A stretch of DNA of 64,000 nucleotides. Origin: Thermonema rossianum DSM 10300 (GTDB lineage Bacteria > Bacteroidota > Bacteroidia > Cytophagales > Thermonemataceae). Location: the NCBI RefSeq assembly GCF_000426825.1, contig NZ_AUGC01000001.1:424044-488043 (forward strand). Direction: 5' to 3'. The notes under the pieces were generated by a model. It was given only the letters and a program-made list of their open reading frames with translations, was not told where the DNA came from and searched no databases. Shown here in pieces: positions 52,878 to 60,932 of the stretch (position 1 is the stretch's first letter; the number at the start of each line of letters is the position of its first letter). The position numbers and the translations under genes are program-made.

Positions 52878-53375
52878 CTAAAAAAAGAAAGTGTTGTTGT
52901 TGCCCAGCATGAGGTCTATTTGCAACTCCTTGCCTATGATTTTCATGCTGCGTAGCTCGTCACGGCTAAGCGGAAGCACCAATATGCTGTCTTGGTTTTC
53001 ATACATTTCATTGACCGCCTGCAGATCTTCGCTTATTTGCTTGTAAGTCTGCGGAGGCAGATTGCCCAAATACACCGATTTCTGAATGCGCACCATTCCG
53101 TGTTCTATGAGATAGCGGGCAATGGCAGTGCGTATGCGGTTGTCTTGTATGTCATACATCACCACGAACAGCATACTAAATATTTTGGTGGGTTTTTGAA
53201 GAAAGTCAAATATCTTTTCAAGGCGTTGGTCGAGACTTTCGGGCAAGGGTGCTTCTTCGTCTGCTTCGCTGTCGTAGGGCGAAACCGAAAGCCCGGACTG
53301 CCGCAGTTGCTCTATCAGCTCAGACAAAGAAGGGGGGCGCTCGTCCTGTTCTTTGTCTTTGTCATTATTGTTCAT
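52878..53375 (-). CDS. cas2: Cas2 with a 67-residue N-terminal extension
   Basis: 165 residues. From residue 68 the sequence is a normal Cas2: MLFVVMYDIQDNRIRTAIAR, IQKSVYLGNL, and the final strand region of the ferredoxin-like fold. Cas2 pairs with Cas1 in spacer integration. The first 67 residues are acidic and disordered-looking (DKDKEQDERPP...SEADEEAPLPESL). The start is supported by the 11-base overlap with the stop of the preceding gene; an internal ATG at residue 68 would give a conventional ~98-residue Cas2. Confidence 0.88.
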   Translation of the reverse strand: MNNNDKDKEQDERPPSLSELIEQLRQSGLSVSPYDSEADEEAPLPESLDQRLEKIFDFLQKPTKIFSMLFVVMYDIQDNRIRTAIARYLIEHGMVRIQKSVYLGNLPPQTYKQISEDLQAVNEMYENQDSILVLPLSRDELRSMKIIGKELQIDLMLGNNNTFFF

Positions 53376-54381
53376 CTTCCAACTGTTTGAGGTAATTCAA
53401 ATACTCAATAATGCCTTCAATGATACGACGTGCTTCGGTCATCAGCCCTTCGTTTTGGCTGCTTTGTGGTGAGCCCAGCACACTGTAGCCATAATTGCTG
53501 TAATACACATTTAAAGCTGCGTGGCGCTGCTGCCCGGCACGTACTTTGATTTTCATGCCGTAGCGTATGCCGGCTGTGCTTTCTATTTCAATGCCATGTT
53601 GCCGCAGCTCTTCTTCTATGAACGGAAGCACCTTGCGCAGCGGTTTCATGATATGGGTGCGTTTTTTGCGTTGCCCGCGCACCGGCAAGCCCAAGCGCTG
53701 CTTGATGTGCCGGACAGTGGTTTTGGAGGGGGGCACCGCCTGCCTCTTGTATTCATGCCGGTTCAAACGCTGCACGAGCTCTACAACCTGCCGGTCGATG
53801 CCTTGCAAATAGTATTCGGGCAATATGGCGGGGGCTTGTTCATCATAATGGATGGGCATGCCCGGCATCAAGGGCAAGGGCAGGTAGGGTGGAAGCGGCG
53901 GCAGACAAATGCTTTCGTCTTGTTCTATGGAACGGGCTGTTTCGCAAGCAAGCACATAGCTCAAGAGGGCAGCTTGCCCGGCATTGGAAATGGGCGAAGC
54001 CAAACGGAACACCAGTGCCAAATAATGGGCAGGTGGATAGGCATAGAGCAGCACCGGTGGCTGCCGGCTTGCCCGAATGGCTTCATATAACCACAGCCGG
54101 TCGGTGTCTTCGGCAGGGCGAAGCATCGTTACCACATAGTGTTGCAGTAGGTAGTGTTCTTTTTTGGGTTGGGCAGGGTGAAAGAGAGCAGGCATCCACC
54201 AAGGCAGGGCAGCCTGCATATTGGTTTTTTGGGCATAACTCAACACCTGCCCTTCCTGAAAGGGGCGCATGGCTTGCAGCCACTCGCTACGCGGATGCAA
54301 AAGCGCATGGCTTAGTTGGGCTAAAGGAATCGCCTGCCATGCTGCTTGTGCATCGGCTTTCCATAATACAGGCTTCGACAT
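53365..54381 (-). CDS. Unknown gene between cas1 and cas2, possible degenerate primase
   Basis: 338 residues from the ATG at 54381. Around residues 60-150 the layout (ALPWWMPALFHPAQ ... LYAYPPAHYLALVFRLASPI...) recalls VirE-N/AEP primase domains, which normally show a DxD and a SPSGxGL motif; here both are degraded (VVTMLRP, YPPAHYL). Residues ~255-335 (HGIEIESTAGIRYGMKIKV, LNVYYSNYGYSVLG) resemble TBP-like N-domains of RNase HIII. The assignment is weak. It starts four bases after cas1 and overlaps cas2 by 11 bases, so it is an integral part of the adaptation operon. Confidence 0.5.
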   Translation of the reverse strand: MSKPVLWKADAQAAWQAIPLAQLSHALLHPRSEWLQAMRPFQEGQVLSYAQKTNMQAALPWWMPALFHPAQPKKEHYLLQHYVVTMLRPAEDTDRLWLYEAIRASRQPPVLLYAYPPAHYLALVFRLASPISNAGQAALLSYVLACETARSIEQDESICLPPLPPYLPLPLMPGMPIHYDEQAPAILPEYYLQGIDRQVVELVQRLNRHEYKRQAVPPSKTTVRHIKQRLGLPVRGQRKKRTHIMKPLRKVLPFIEEELRQHGIEIESTAGIRYGMKIKVRAGQQRHAALNVYYSNYGYSVLGSPQSSQNEGLMTEARRIIEGIIEYLNYLKQLEDEQ

Positions 54382-54385
54382 ACGC

Positions 54386-55369
54386 TCACAGGTCTGCGTC
54401 GAGAAGATACTGCGCCAGCCGCCGGGCATATAAGAGCAAGTGTTGTGAGCGGCTGCGGCTCAGCCCTTCCCACTCAATCACTTCTTCAAGATAGTCATTC
54501 ATGCTCTGAATCACAATTCTTCTGCCCAAGTCTTCCAGCCAGAAGCTGCCGTCTTCTTTCTTCAAGAAACACTCATCGATGAAGGCCTGTTGGCGGCAAA
54601 GATACAGACACACATAGTCGGCCCACACACGAAACAACTCGATGACGTCGAACACCAGCACCGGGCGATTGTAGTTTTCTCTATGAAATACGCCCACATA
54701 AGGGTCCAAGCCGGCGCGTATGAGTGCAGACTCTATTTTGCCGTATAACATGCCGTAGGCGTAGTTGAGCACAGCATTGAAGCGGTCCTTGGCAGGGTGC
54801 TGACTGCGGCTCTCAAAGCGGTACGTTTCGGGCAACAAAAGCGACAGCACTTTGAAATAGGCTTTGGTTGCTGCCCCTTCCCAGCCGCGTAGTGCCGGAG
54901 CTATATCGCTGACACACAGGGCTTGCAGTTGGGCTATTTTGTTCAGGTAGTCGTTGCTTTTGCGCAAAGCAGCCTGCAGCTCGCGCTGCAAAGCGGGGGT
55001 GCCGTGGCAAAGTGCCTGTAACAAGTTTTGTTGGTTTTTAATCTTTTGTGTAATGACGTCCTTTATCCATTCTACGGCAAGTGGGCTGAAAGCAAAACTG
55101 ATTTGCTTTTGTCTGATGGTGGAGATGCTACCGAATTTCACGTTCCATAGGCGTGCTATGGGCATGCCGTGTGCATCGCAAAAAACAATGTCTATATCGT
55201 GCTCTACAGCCAGCCGGGCGGCTTCGCTGCTGATGGTCGTGCCCCGCATAAGCACTATCTGCCGTATGCCTTCGGGCGGGATGGCTTGCTTGCCTTCGGT
55301 ATTTTCTACCACAAACTGCCCTTGTTTAGCCGTGAGCAGGCAACCGTAGCTGTTCAAAATTATTTCCAT
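54386..55369 (-). CDS. cas1: Cas1 integrase
   Basis: 327 residues. The catalytic residues of the Cas1 fold are seen: Glu164 (RGWEGAATKAYF), His229 (GVFHRENY) and Asp241/Glu244 (FDVIELFRVWAD). The N-terminal domain has VLMRGTTISSEAARL. Cas1 integrates new spacers together with Cas2. It is the first gene of the minus-strand cas1-X-cas2 operon and diverges from cas6. Confidence 0.95.
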   Translation of the reverse strand: MEIILNSYGCLLTAKQGQFVVENTEGKQAIPPEGIRQIVLMRGTTISSEAARLAVEHDIDIVFCDAHGMPIARLWNVKFGSISTIRQKQISFAFSPLAVEWIKDVITQKIKNQQNLLQALCHGTPALQRELQAALRKSNDYLNKIAQLQALCVSDIAPALRGWEGAATKAYFKVLSLLLPETYRFESRSQHPAKDRFNAVLNYAYGMLYGKIESALIRAGLDPYVGVFHRENYNRPVLVFDVIELFRVWADYVCLYLCRQQAFIDECFLKKEDGSFWLEDLGRRIVIQSMNDYLEEVIEWEGLSRSRSQHLLLYARRLAQYLLDADL

Positions 55370-55438
55370 ATTTTTTGTTTTTTAAAAAAATCTTTCTAAA
55401 ATCAATGCATTACTACATATCTCTTTGACCTTTATTTT
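55370..55438. promoter_or_regulatory. Divergent promoter region cas1/cas6
   Basis: 69 very AT-rich bases between the divergent operons. No perfect -7 element is found; a CTCTTTGACC sequence lies close to cas6. Both adaptation and interference operons must be transcribed from here or from inside neighbouring genes. Confidence 0.5.
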
Positions 55439-56167
55439 ATGAAAAACCTGAGAGTCAGTAAAATATTTTTTGAAGGGGAGGTACCCTTCGGCAAGTTGCG
55501 TGAGTTTCGTGCGGCGCTTGCTTCCCATGTGCGCGACCGGGTGCTATTCCACCATCATTTGGATGAGAACCGTTTTGTTTACCGTTATCCGCTCATTCAA
55601 TACAAAACAATAAAGGGGCAGGTGGCTATGGTATGCCTCGAGCACGGCATCGAAGACTTCGTGCATTTTCTGGACCGCCAGCCCGAAGAAGTCAACCTGA
55701 ACGGCTACCGCCTGCCGCTAAAGATAGCACGCGTGCAGATGCGCTATCACCACTTACGCATAGAGCCGGAAAAGCAATATACTTACCGTCTCTCGCGTTG
55801 GGTGGGGCTCAACCGCAACAACCACGATGACTACCACGCCGCCACAGACGATGCCACCCGCTTCCGTCTGCTCGAGCGCATGCTCACCGGCAACATACTA
55901 AGCTTTGCCAAGGGCGTGCAGTGGGCGGTCGATGAGGCTGTGCAGGTAGAAATACAACACATAGAACGAACCAAAAAACGATACTATAAAAAGCAAGCCT
56001 ACCATACATTTGACCTGATATTCAGCTCAAATGTCTTCCTTCCGCACTACATAGGTTTGGGGCGTCATGCCAGCGTGGGTTTTGGGGTGGTGAGTGCCTA
56101 CAAGCTTGCAGAAAAAGAAATTGAAGGGAACAATACCCTAAATTCAACGCAAGAAAAAGAGTCATAA
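55439..56167 (+). CDS. cas6: Cas6 pre-crRNA endonuclease
   Basis: 242 residues. Two ferredoxin-like halves are apparent, and the C-terminal glycine-rich loop GLGRHASVGFGVV is typical of Cas6. Cas6 cuts the CRISPR transcript into crRNAs. Histidine and tyrosine residues near HHLDENRFVYRYPL may include the catalytic site. It heads the csm operon. Confidence 0.88.
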   Translation: MKNLRVSKIFFEGEVPFGKLREFRAALASHVRDRVLFHHHLDENRFVYRYPLIQYKTIKGQVAMVCLEHGIEDFVHFLDRQPEEVNLNGYRLPLKIARVQMRYHHLRIEPEKQYTYRLSRWVGLNRNNHDDYHAATDDATRFRLLERMLTGNILSFAKGVQWAVDEAVQVEIQHIERTKKRYYKKQAYHTFDLIFSSNVFLPHYIGLGRHASVGFGVVSAYKLAEKEIEGNNTLNSTQEKES

Positions 56168-56217
56168 CAGCCGCTTTGCGGCATTTCTTCATAGAACCCA
56201 CAACATAAACAAGACCT

Positions 56218-58551
56218 ATGGCTTCTGTTGCAAAAGAATACCTGCATATTCTTTGGCAGGGCATCTACGATGTCTTGCGCATAGAAAAAAGCCCCGAAGA
56301 GGCACAAACCCTGTTGAGCGAATCCGCCAAAGGCTGTGGCTTGCAGCCCCCCGGCGACCTCGAAAGTCAACACAAAAGCATAAGCCGGGATGCCTGCTTG
56401 CGTTCTATCTTCGAGCGTGTGAAGCTGAACTACGGACTGCCGGGCAAGCCCTTTGCCTACCAGCCCATGCCTTTGTATGGCTGGAGCGAGCTGAAAAAGC
56501 TGCGTGAACAAGCACGTGAACAAGCAAAGGTAGAAGTGCTTTATTTTCCCCTCGAAGAAAACAAAGCAAAGCAAGAGGCGCCTAAAGATTATAAAAATCT
56601 GATACAGGACTTGACAGACGAGCTGCAAAGGATGGCACGCCTGCGCAGTGTGGAGGCATATAAAACCGTGCTCTTCGAGCTGTGCAAAAAATATATGTTT
56701 CGCTTGCCTGCACGCCACAGCACACAGCAAGGCGCAGAGTATATCAGTTTGTTCGACGAAGTGCGCGTGGCTGCCGCCAAACAGGCTATTGCTGTCAAGC
56801 AAAATACCACACCCGCACAAGCCCGTTATGTGCTGCTGAAGGGCGACTTCAAAGGCATTCAGGATTTTATTTACGGCGAGGTGTCGCAAGAAGAAGCCGG
56901 CGAAGGTAAAGGCACGGCGCGCAACCTGCGTGCCCGCTCTTTCCTGGTGAGCTTTCTTACTGACTATTTCGCCGGCTACATCCTTGAAACGCTGGGCTTG
57001 GAAGCCGCCAACCTGCTTTATGCCGGCGGTGGGCACTTCCTCTTGCTGGCGGGCGTGCTGCCCGAAGGCAAAAGCATAGACGACATAGAGCAGGAAATCA
57101 ACAAGCTGTTGAAGCCGTTTGGAAGCGCCACTTTCTTGCTGGCAGCTGCCGGACCCGTCAGCGAGCAGGACCTCGACCAAAACTTCAGCGCTTTGATGCA
57201 GGAGCTGGGATTTAACCTGCAGCGCAAAAAAGCACAAGCCCACCTGCGGTACTTGGGCGATATGCTCATGCCCTTGGAAAAGCGCAAAGGCTACTCGCCG
57301 CCATTCATGAAGAATTTAGGCAGTGAGCTGCCTTACCTCGATGCGCTCATTGAACTGCACTTCGATAAGGATGCCTTAAGCGAAGACGAAAAGAAGAGCT
57401 TTGAGAAGGAAACACTCTTTCATTTAGAGACAAGCACGGGCATGCGCTACTTCTTGCCCTATTCCATAGGGCGCAAAGAGGTCTATAAGCCCAAACTATG
57501 GGAAAAGAAGCGTGCCTACAAGGTCATTTATCTGAATCACCCCAAGCCGACTGCCTACATCCCTTATGACAACGAATATACCGGCAGCTATACTTTTAAG
57601 CTTTTCGGTACGTATGCGCCAAGCAAAGAAAGATCGGTGAAAGAGGGGAGTAAAACAACTTATGTGAGCACCATGAGCTTTGCCGAGTTGGCAGCCCTGA
57701 GTTACAACGAAGACCAGCCCCTCAGCTACCCGCTGTTGGGCGTGCTGCGCCTCGATGTGGACAACCTCGGTGCCCTGTTTGAAATAGGCTTGGGCGAGAA
57801 AGCCTCGGTATTGCATACAGCTTCCCTTAGCCGCGAACTGGCATTTTTCTTCAGTCACTATGTCAATTATTTGGCGGAACAGTTTCAGGTGTATGTGCTC
57901 TATGCCGGCGGCGATGATGCTTTTGTGGTGGGTTCGTGGTACAATATCTTGCATTTTGCCGCCGAGCTGCGCCGGCGCTTCTCTGCTTTCTGTGCCGGAA
58001 ACAAAGACCTGACCTTCAGTGCCGGCATTTTCTTCTGCCACGACCATTTCCCGGTGCCCAAATTTGCCGAATTGGCTGCCGAAGCCGAAGAAGCAGCCAA
58101 AGGGGTGCAGGCTCTGCGCAAAGAAGAGAGTCACACGAACGCCAAAAATGCCGTGTCGGTCTTTGGGGTAGTCATGGACTGGGCGCTTTACGCAGAAATG
58201 CTGGACTTTGCCCACACTTTGCTGCGGCACACTGCCACCCAAGAAGAAAGCAGTGCGAAAGAGGGAAAAGTAAGCCGCTCGATGGTGCACCGCATTCTGC
58301 AAATCATCAAGTCTTCTTTCAAAAACCAACAAGAGGTGGATGTGATGGCACTGCAGCGCAACATGGTGGGCTTGCACTATTGGTTTGCCCGTAAAGGCTA
58401 TACCCACGACGTCATAGAGAAAGCCGAAGCAGAGGTGGTGAAAGAGGTCATCAAGGTAATACTGACGGCATTCTCGAAGCGTATGTTGCTGCGTGCTTAC
58501 ATCCTGCCCACTTCTTATGTGGTACTCAAAACACGCGAACTCAAGAACTGA
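56218..58551 (+). CDS. cas10: Cas10/Csm1 with degenerate HD domain
   Basis: 777 residues. Two palm domains are present; the second carries GGDD (564-567, in YAGGDDAFVV), which synthesises cyclic oligoadenylate. The N-terminal HD nuclease region has lost its metal residues: where Csm1 usually has LLHDIGK there is ILWQGIYDV, and at the second site DH becomes DE in SLFDEVRVAAAKQ. The single-stranded DNase function is therefore probably absent. A first palm-like element is LLKGDFKGIQDFIYGE. It is followed by csm2 31 bases later. Confidence 0.93.
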   Translation: MASVAKEYLHILWQGIYDVLRIEKSPEEAQTLLSESAKGCGLQPPGDLESQHKSISRDACLRSIFERVKLNYGLPGKPFAYQPMPLYGWSELKKLREQAREQAKVEVLYFPLEENKAKQEAPKDYKNLIQDLTDELQRMARLRSVEAYKTVLFELCKKYMFRLPARHSTQQGAEYISLFDEVRVAAAKQAIAVKQNTTPAQARYVLLKGDFKGIQDFIYGEVSQEEAGEGKGTARNLRARSFLVSFLTDYFAGYILETLGLEAANLLYAGGGHFLLLAGVLPEGKSIDDIEQEINKLLKPFGSATFLLAAAGPVSEQDLDQNFSALMQELGFNLQRKKAQAHLRYLGDMLMPLEKRKGYSPPFMKNLGSELPYLDALIELHFDKDALSEDEKKSFEKETLFHLETSTGMRYFLPYSIGRKEVYKPKLWEKKRAYKVIYLNHPKPTAYIPYDNEYTGSYTFKLFGTYAPSKERSVKEGSKTTYVSTMSFAELAALSYNEDQPLSYPLLGVLRLDVDNLGALFEIGLGEKASVLHTASLSRELAFFFSHYVNYLAEQFQVYVLYAGGDDAFVVGSWYNILHFAAELRRRFSAFCAGNKDLTFSAGIFFCHDHFPVPKFAELAAEAEEAAKGVQALRKEESHTNAKNAVSVFGVVMDWALYAEMLDFAHTLLRHTATQEESSAKEGKVSRSMVHRILQIIKSSFKNQQEVDVMALQRNMVGLHYWFARKGYTHDVIEKAEAEVVKEVIKVILTAFSKRMLLRAYILPTSYVVLKTRELKN

Positions 58552-58582
58552 GCATGTGCACAACAACAAAACATAAAAATCT

Positions 58583-58993
58583 ATGACAAGCCATAAAGAC
58601 CAAGCAACCCCGTCTTTGAAACTTCCCCAAGGTCCTATTGACCAATGGCAGGAAGAAGAGCTCATCCGGTGCAGCGAAGCGCTGGCAAAGAACATCAGCA
58701 AAGATGTGAAAACCAATCAGGTGCGCAACTTCTTCAGCGGTGTGTTGCGCATCAAAACCGACTTTGCGGTCAATCGCAAATATGAGGATGTACGCCTGGC
58801 GCTGCTTATGCTCAAACCCAAGCTCGCCTATGCCGCCGGCAGGCAAAATAAGGTAAAGAGCTTTGCCGAAGAAATGACAAAAGTGGTAGAGGCAACCCTC
58901 CAAGCCGGCAATGAAGAAGGGCTCAAGCGCTTTTTCCTCTTTGTAGAGTCGGTGGTGGCTTACCACAAATACTATGGCGGAAAAGACAACTAA
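58583..58993 (+). CDS. csm2: Csm2 small subunit
   Basis: 136 residues, all helical, with TNQVRNFFSGVLRI, the typical Csm2 segment. It forms the inner filament of the Csm complex along the crRNA-target duplex. It lies between cas10 and csm3 as usual. Confidence 0.9.
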   Translation: MTSHKDQATPSLKLPQGPIDQWQEEELIRCSEALAKNISKDVKTNQVRNFFSGVLRIKTDFAVNRKYEDVRLALLMLKPKLAYAAGRQNKVKSFAEEMTKVVEATLQAGNEEGLKRFFLFVESVVAYHKYYGGKDN

Positions 58994-59032
58994 GCAAAAA
59001 ACAATCAACAAGCACTTAAAAACCGAACGAAC

Positions 59033-59821
59033 ATGAGCAATACCTCTCAATATCCGCAGTTTGTTGCCAACATCATTTTGCGTGGCAAAATAGAAGCCGT
59101 GACCGGTTTGCATATTGGCGGCTCGAAAGACAAGCTCGAAATCGGTGGGGTGGACTCGCCCGTGGTGCGCGACCCCCGCACCCGCTATCCCTATTTGCCC
59201 GGCAGTTCCATCAAAGGCAAGATGCGCAGCCTGCTGGAGTACTTCCTGGGCGTGGTGTCTGAAGACGGCAAAGTGTCGTCTGCCGACGAAGTGGTGCGCA
59301 TTTTCGGCAAAAGTGCCGACGACGGCAGCGAGACAGGTCCCACCCGCCTGGTGGTGCGCGATGCCATGCCCGACAAAGCCACCGTGGAAATGTGGGAAAA
59401 CCTCGACAGCGAACTACTCTATACCGAGTACAAATCGGAAAATACGCTCAACCGCCTGACCTCTGCTGCCAATCCCCGCTTTATTGAGCGCGTGGTGGCA
59501 GGCTCTACCTTCGACCTCGAAATGGTCTTTACTGTCCTTCGCATGAACGAAAACGATACCGTAGAAAAAATCAAGACCGAAGACCTCAAGCGCCTGTGCA
59601 TCGCCTTGAAGCTGCTCGAAAGCAACTACTTAGGCAAGTCGGGCAGCCGTGGCTACGGCAAGGTGAAGTTTCATTTTGCAAAGCCGGTGGTGCTTTCCAA
59701 AGAAGACTACGAGCAGGGAGCAGAAAACAAGTTCGAAGAATTACAGGAAGAGCTTCATACCGGAGACTGCCCGCATACTACTAAAGACATCTACGAAGCA
59801 ATCGTTAAACAACTACCCTAA
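59033..59821 (+). CDS. csm3: Csm3 backbone, target RNase
   Basis: 262 residues. The RAMP fold shows GLHIGGSKDKLEIGGVDSPV and PYLPGSSIKGKMRSLLEY. Asp41 in GGVDSP corresponds to the catalytic Asp33 of Streptococcus thermophilus Csm3 that cleaves target RNA at 6-nt intervals. So target-RNA cleavage is probably intact. Confidence 0.95.
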   Translation: MSNTSQYPQFVANIILRGKIEAVTGLHIGGSKDKLEIGGVDSPVVRDPRTRYPYLPGSSIKGKMRSLLEYFLGVVSEDGKVSSADEVVRIFGKSADDGSETGPTRLVVRDAMPDKATVEMWENLDSELLYTEYKSENTLNRLTSAANPRFIERVVAGSTFDLEMVFTVLRMNENDTVEKIKTEDLKRLCIALKLLESNYLGKSGSRGYGKVKFHFAKPVVLSKEDYEQGAENKFEELQEELHTGDCPHTTKDIYEAIVKQLP

Positions 59822-59835
59822 AAAGCAAGCTTTCC

Positions 59836-60912
59836 ATGACACAACTGAAAGTAATACGCTTGCGTCCGGAGAGCGCCTTCCGCACCGACCTGCGTTCCGA
59901 TACCCTGTGGGGCTTGATTTGTTGGGGCATACGGGCGGTATATGGCAATGAGCGTCTCGAAGCTTTCTTGAATGCCTACCAACAGGGCGGGCAACCCCCG
60001 CTGCTGCTCAGTTCGGCTTTTCCCTATGTAAAAGACGAAAGCAACGGCGCGCACTTTGAATATTTCCTGCCCAAGCCTTTGTTTTTGCCGCAGGCAGAAG
60101 GCATGCGCAAAGGGGGTTCAATAGAAGAGCGCAAGGCAGAAGCCACCGGGCGCAAAAAGCTGAAGAAACTAAAATGGCTGCCCAAGCCCTATTTCGAAAA
60201 GCTGCTGGCAGCAGACGACAAGCGCCGGGCGCTGCAGGCTATCGTCGAGGAGCTCGAACAGGCAAAAGAGCCCCTTTCGGTGCGCATCCTTTCCGAAGAG
60301 CGTGTGCACATAGGCGTGAACCGCCTGACCGGTGGTACCAAAATAAAATCCGGTGCCGGCTTGGTCTTCCATGCCGAAGAAAAGCAGGTGATAGCCGAAA
60401 AACGGCGCAAAGGCAAGGTGTTGCCCCTCGAAGCCGGCTTGTATTTCCTTTACAGCGCTGCCGACCCCGCCACCGAACAGATGATGCTGGGTGCCCTGCG
60501 TTTTATGGCGCACATCGGCTTAGGTGGCAACCGCAGCATAGGCAAAGGCAAGTTCACGGTGGAGGCACCCGAAGCTTTCAAATTGCAGCCTCCTGCACAA
60601 GCCAATGCGCAGGTTACTTTGAGCCTGTGCCACCCCACCGAAGAAGAGGTGAAACAGATGCAAGCCCATCCGGCACTTACGGCTTATGAGCTGGAAACGC
60701 GGCAAGGCGAAACCGGCTTCCTCTATAACGCTACCAAGGTGGGAGTGCCCTGCCTAAGAGAAGGCAGTGTGTTGCCTGTCAAACCGGATGGTGCTTGTTA
60801 CGGCACCCTCACCAAAGTAAGACCATTGCCTAAGTCCAAAGTGTCGCTTACTATTCCGCATGACCTGTTCCATTATGGTTTTGCTCTTACCATTCCTGCC
60901 TATTATTCATAA
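59836..60912 (+). CDS. csm4: Csm4 subunit
   Basis: 358 residues. The first segment RLRPESAFRTDLRSDTLWGL is the Csm4/Cmr3 5'-handle-binding region, and a glycine-rich loop GGNRSIGKGKF is near the middle (residues ~233-243). Csm4 holds the crRNA 5' tag next to Cas10. Confidence 0.9.
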   Translation: MTQLKVIRLRPESAFRTDLRSDTLWGLICWGIRAVYGNERLEAFLNAYQQGGQPPLLLSSAFPYVKDESNGAHFEYFLPKPLFLPQAEGMRKGGSIEERKAEATGRKKLKKLKWLPKPYFEKLLAADDKRRALQAIVEELEQAKEPLSVRILSEERVHIGVNRLTGGTKIKSGAGLVFHAEEKQVIAEKRRKGKVLPLEAGLYFLYSAADPATEQMMLGALRFMAHIGLGGNRSIGKGKFTVEAPEAFKLQPPAQANAQVTLSLCHPTEEEVKQMQAHPALTAYELETRQGETGFLYNATKVGVPCLREGSVLPVKPDGACYGTLTKVRPLPKSKVSLTIPHDLFHYGFALTIPAYYS

Positions 60913-60932
60913 CCCTGCTAAAGCCTGTTGCC

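Noticed and set aside
56098..57243. A 381-codon open frame on the minus strand opposite cas10
   Set aside because: The plus strand encodes a complete Cas10 with conserved motifs. The minus frame has a cysteine- and phenylalanine-rich composition with no domain, so it is a shadow.
57496..58716. A 406-codon minus-strand frame across cas10 and csm2
   Set aside because: It covers two well-supported plus-strand genes and shows no recognisable domain.
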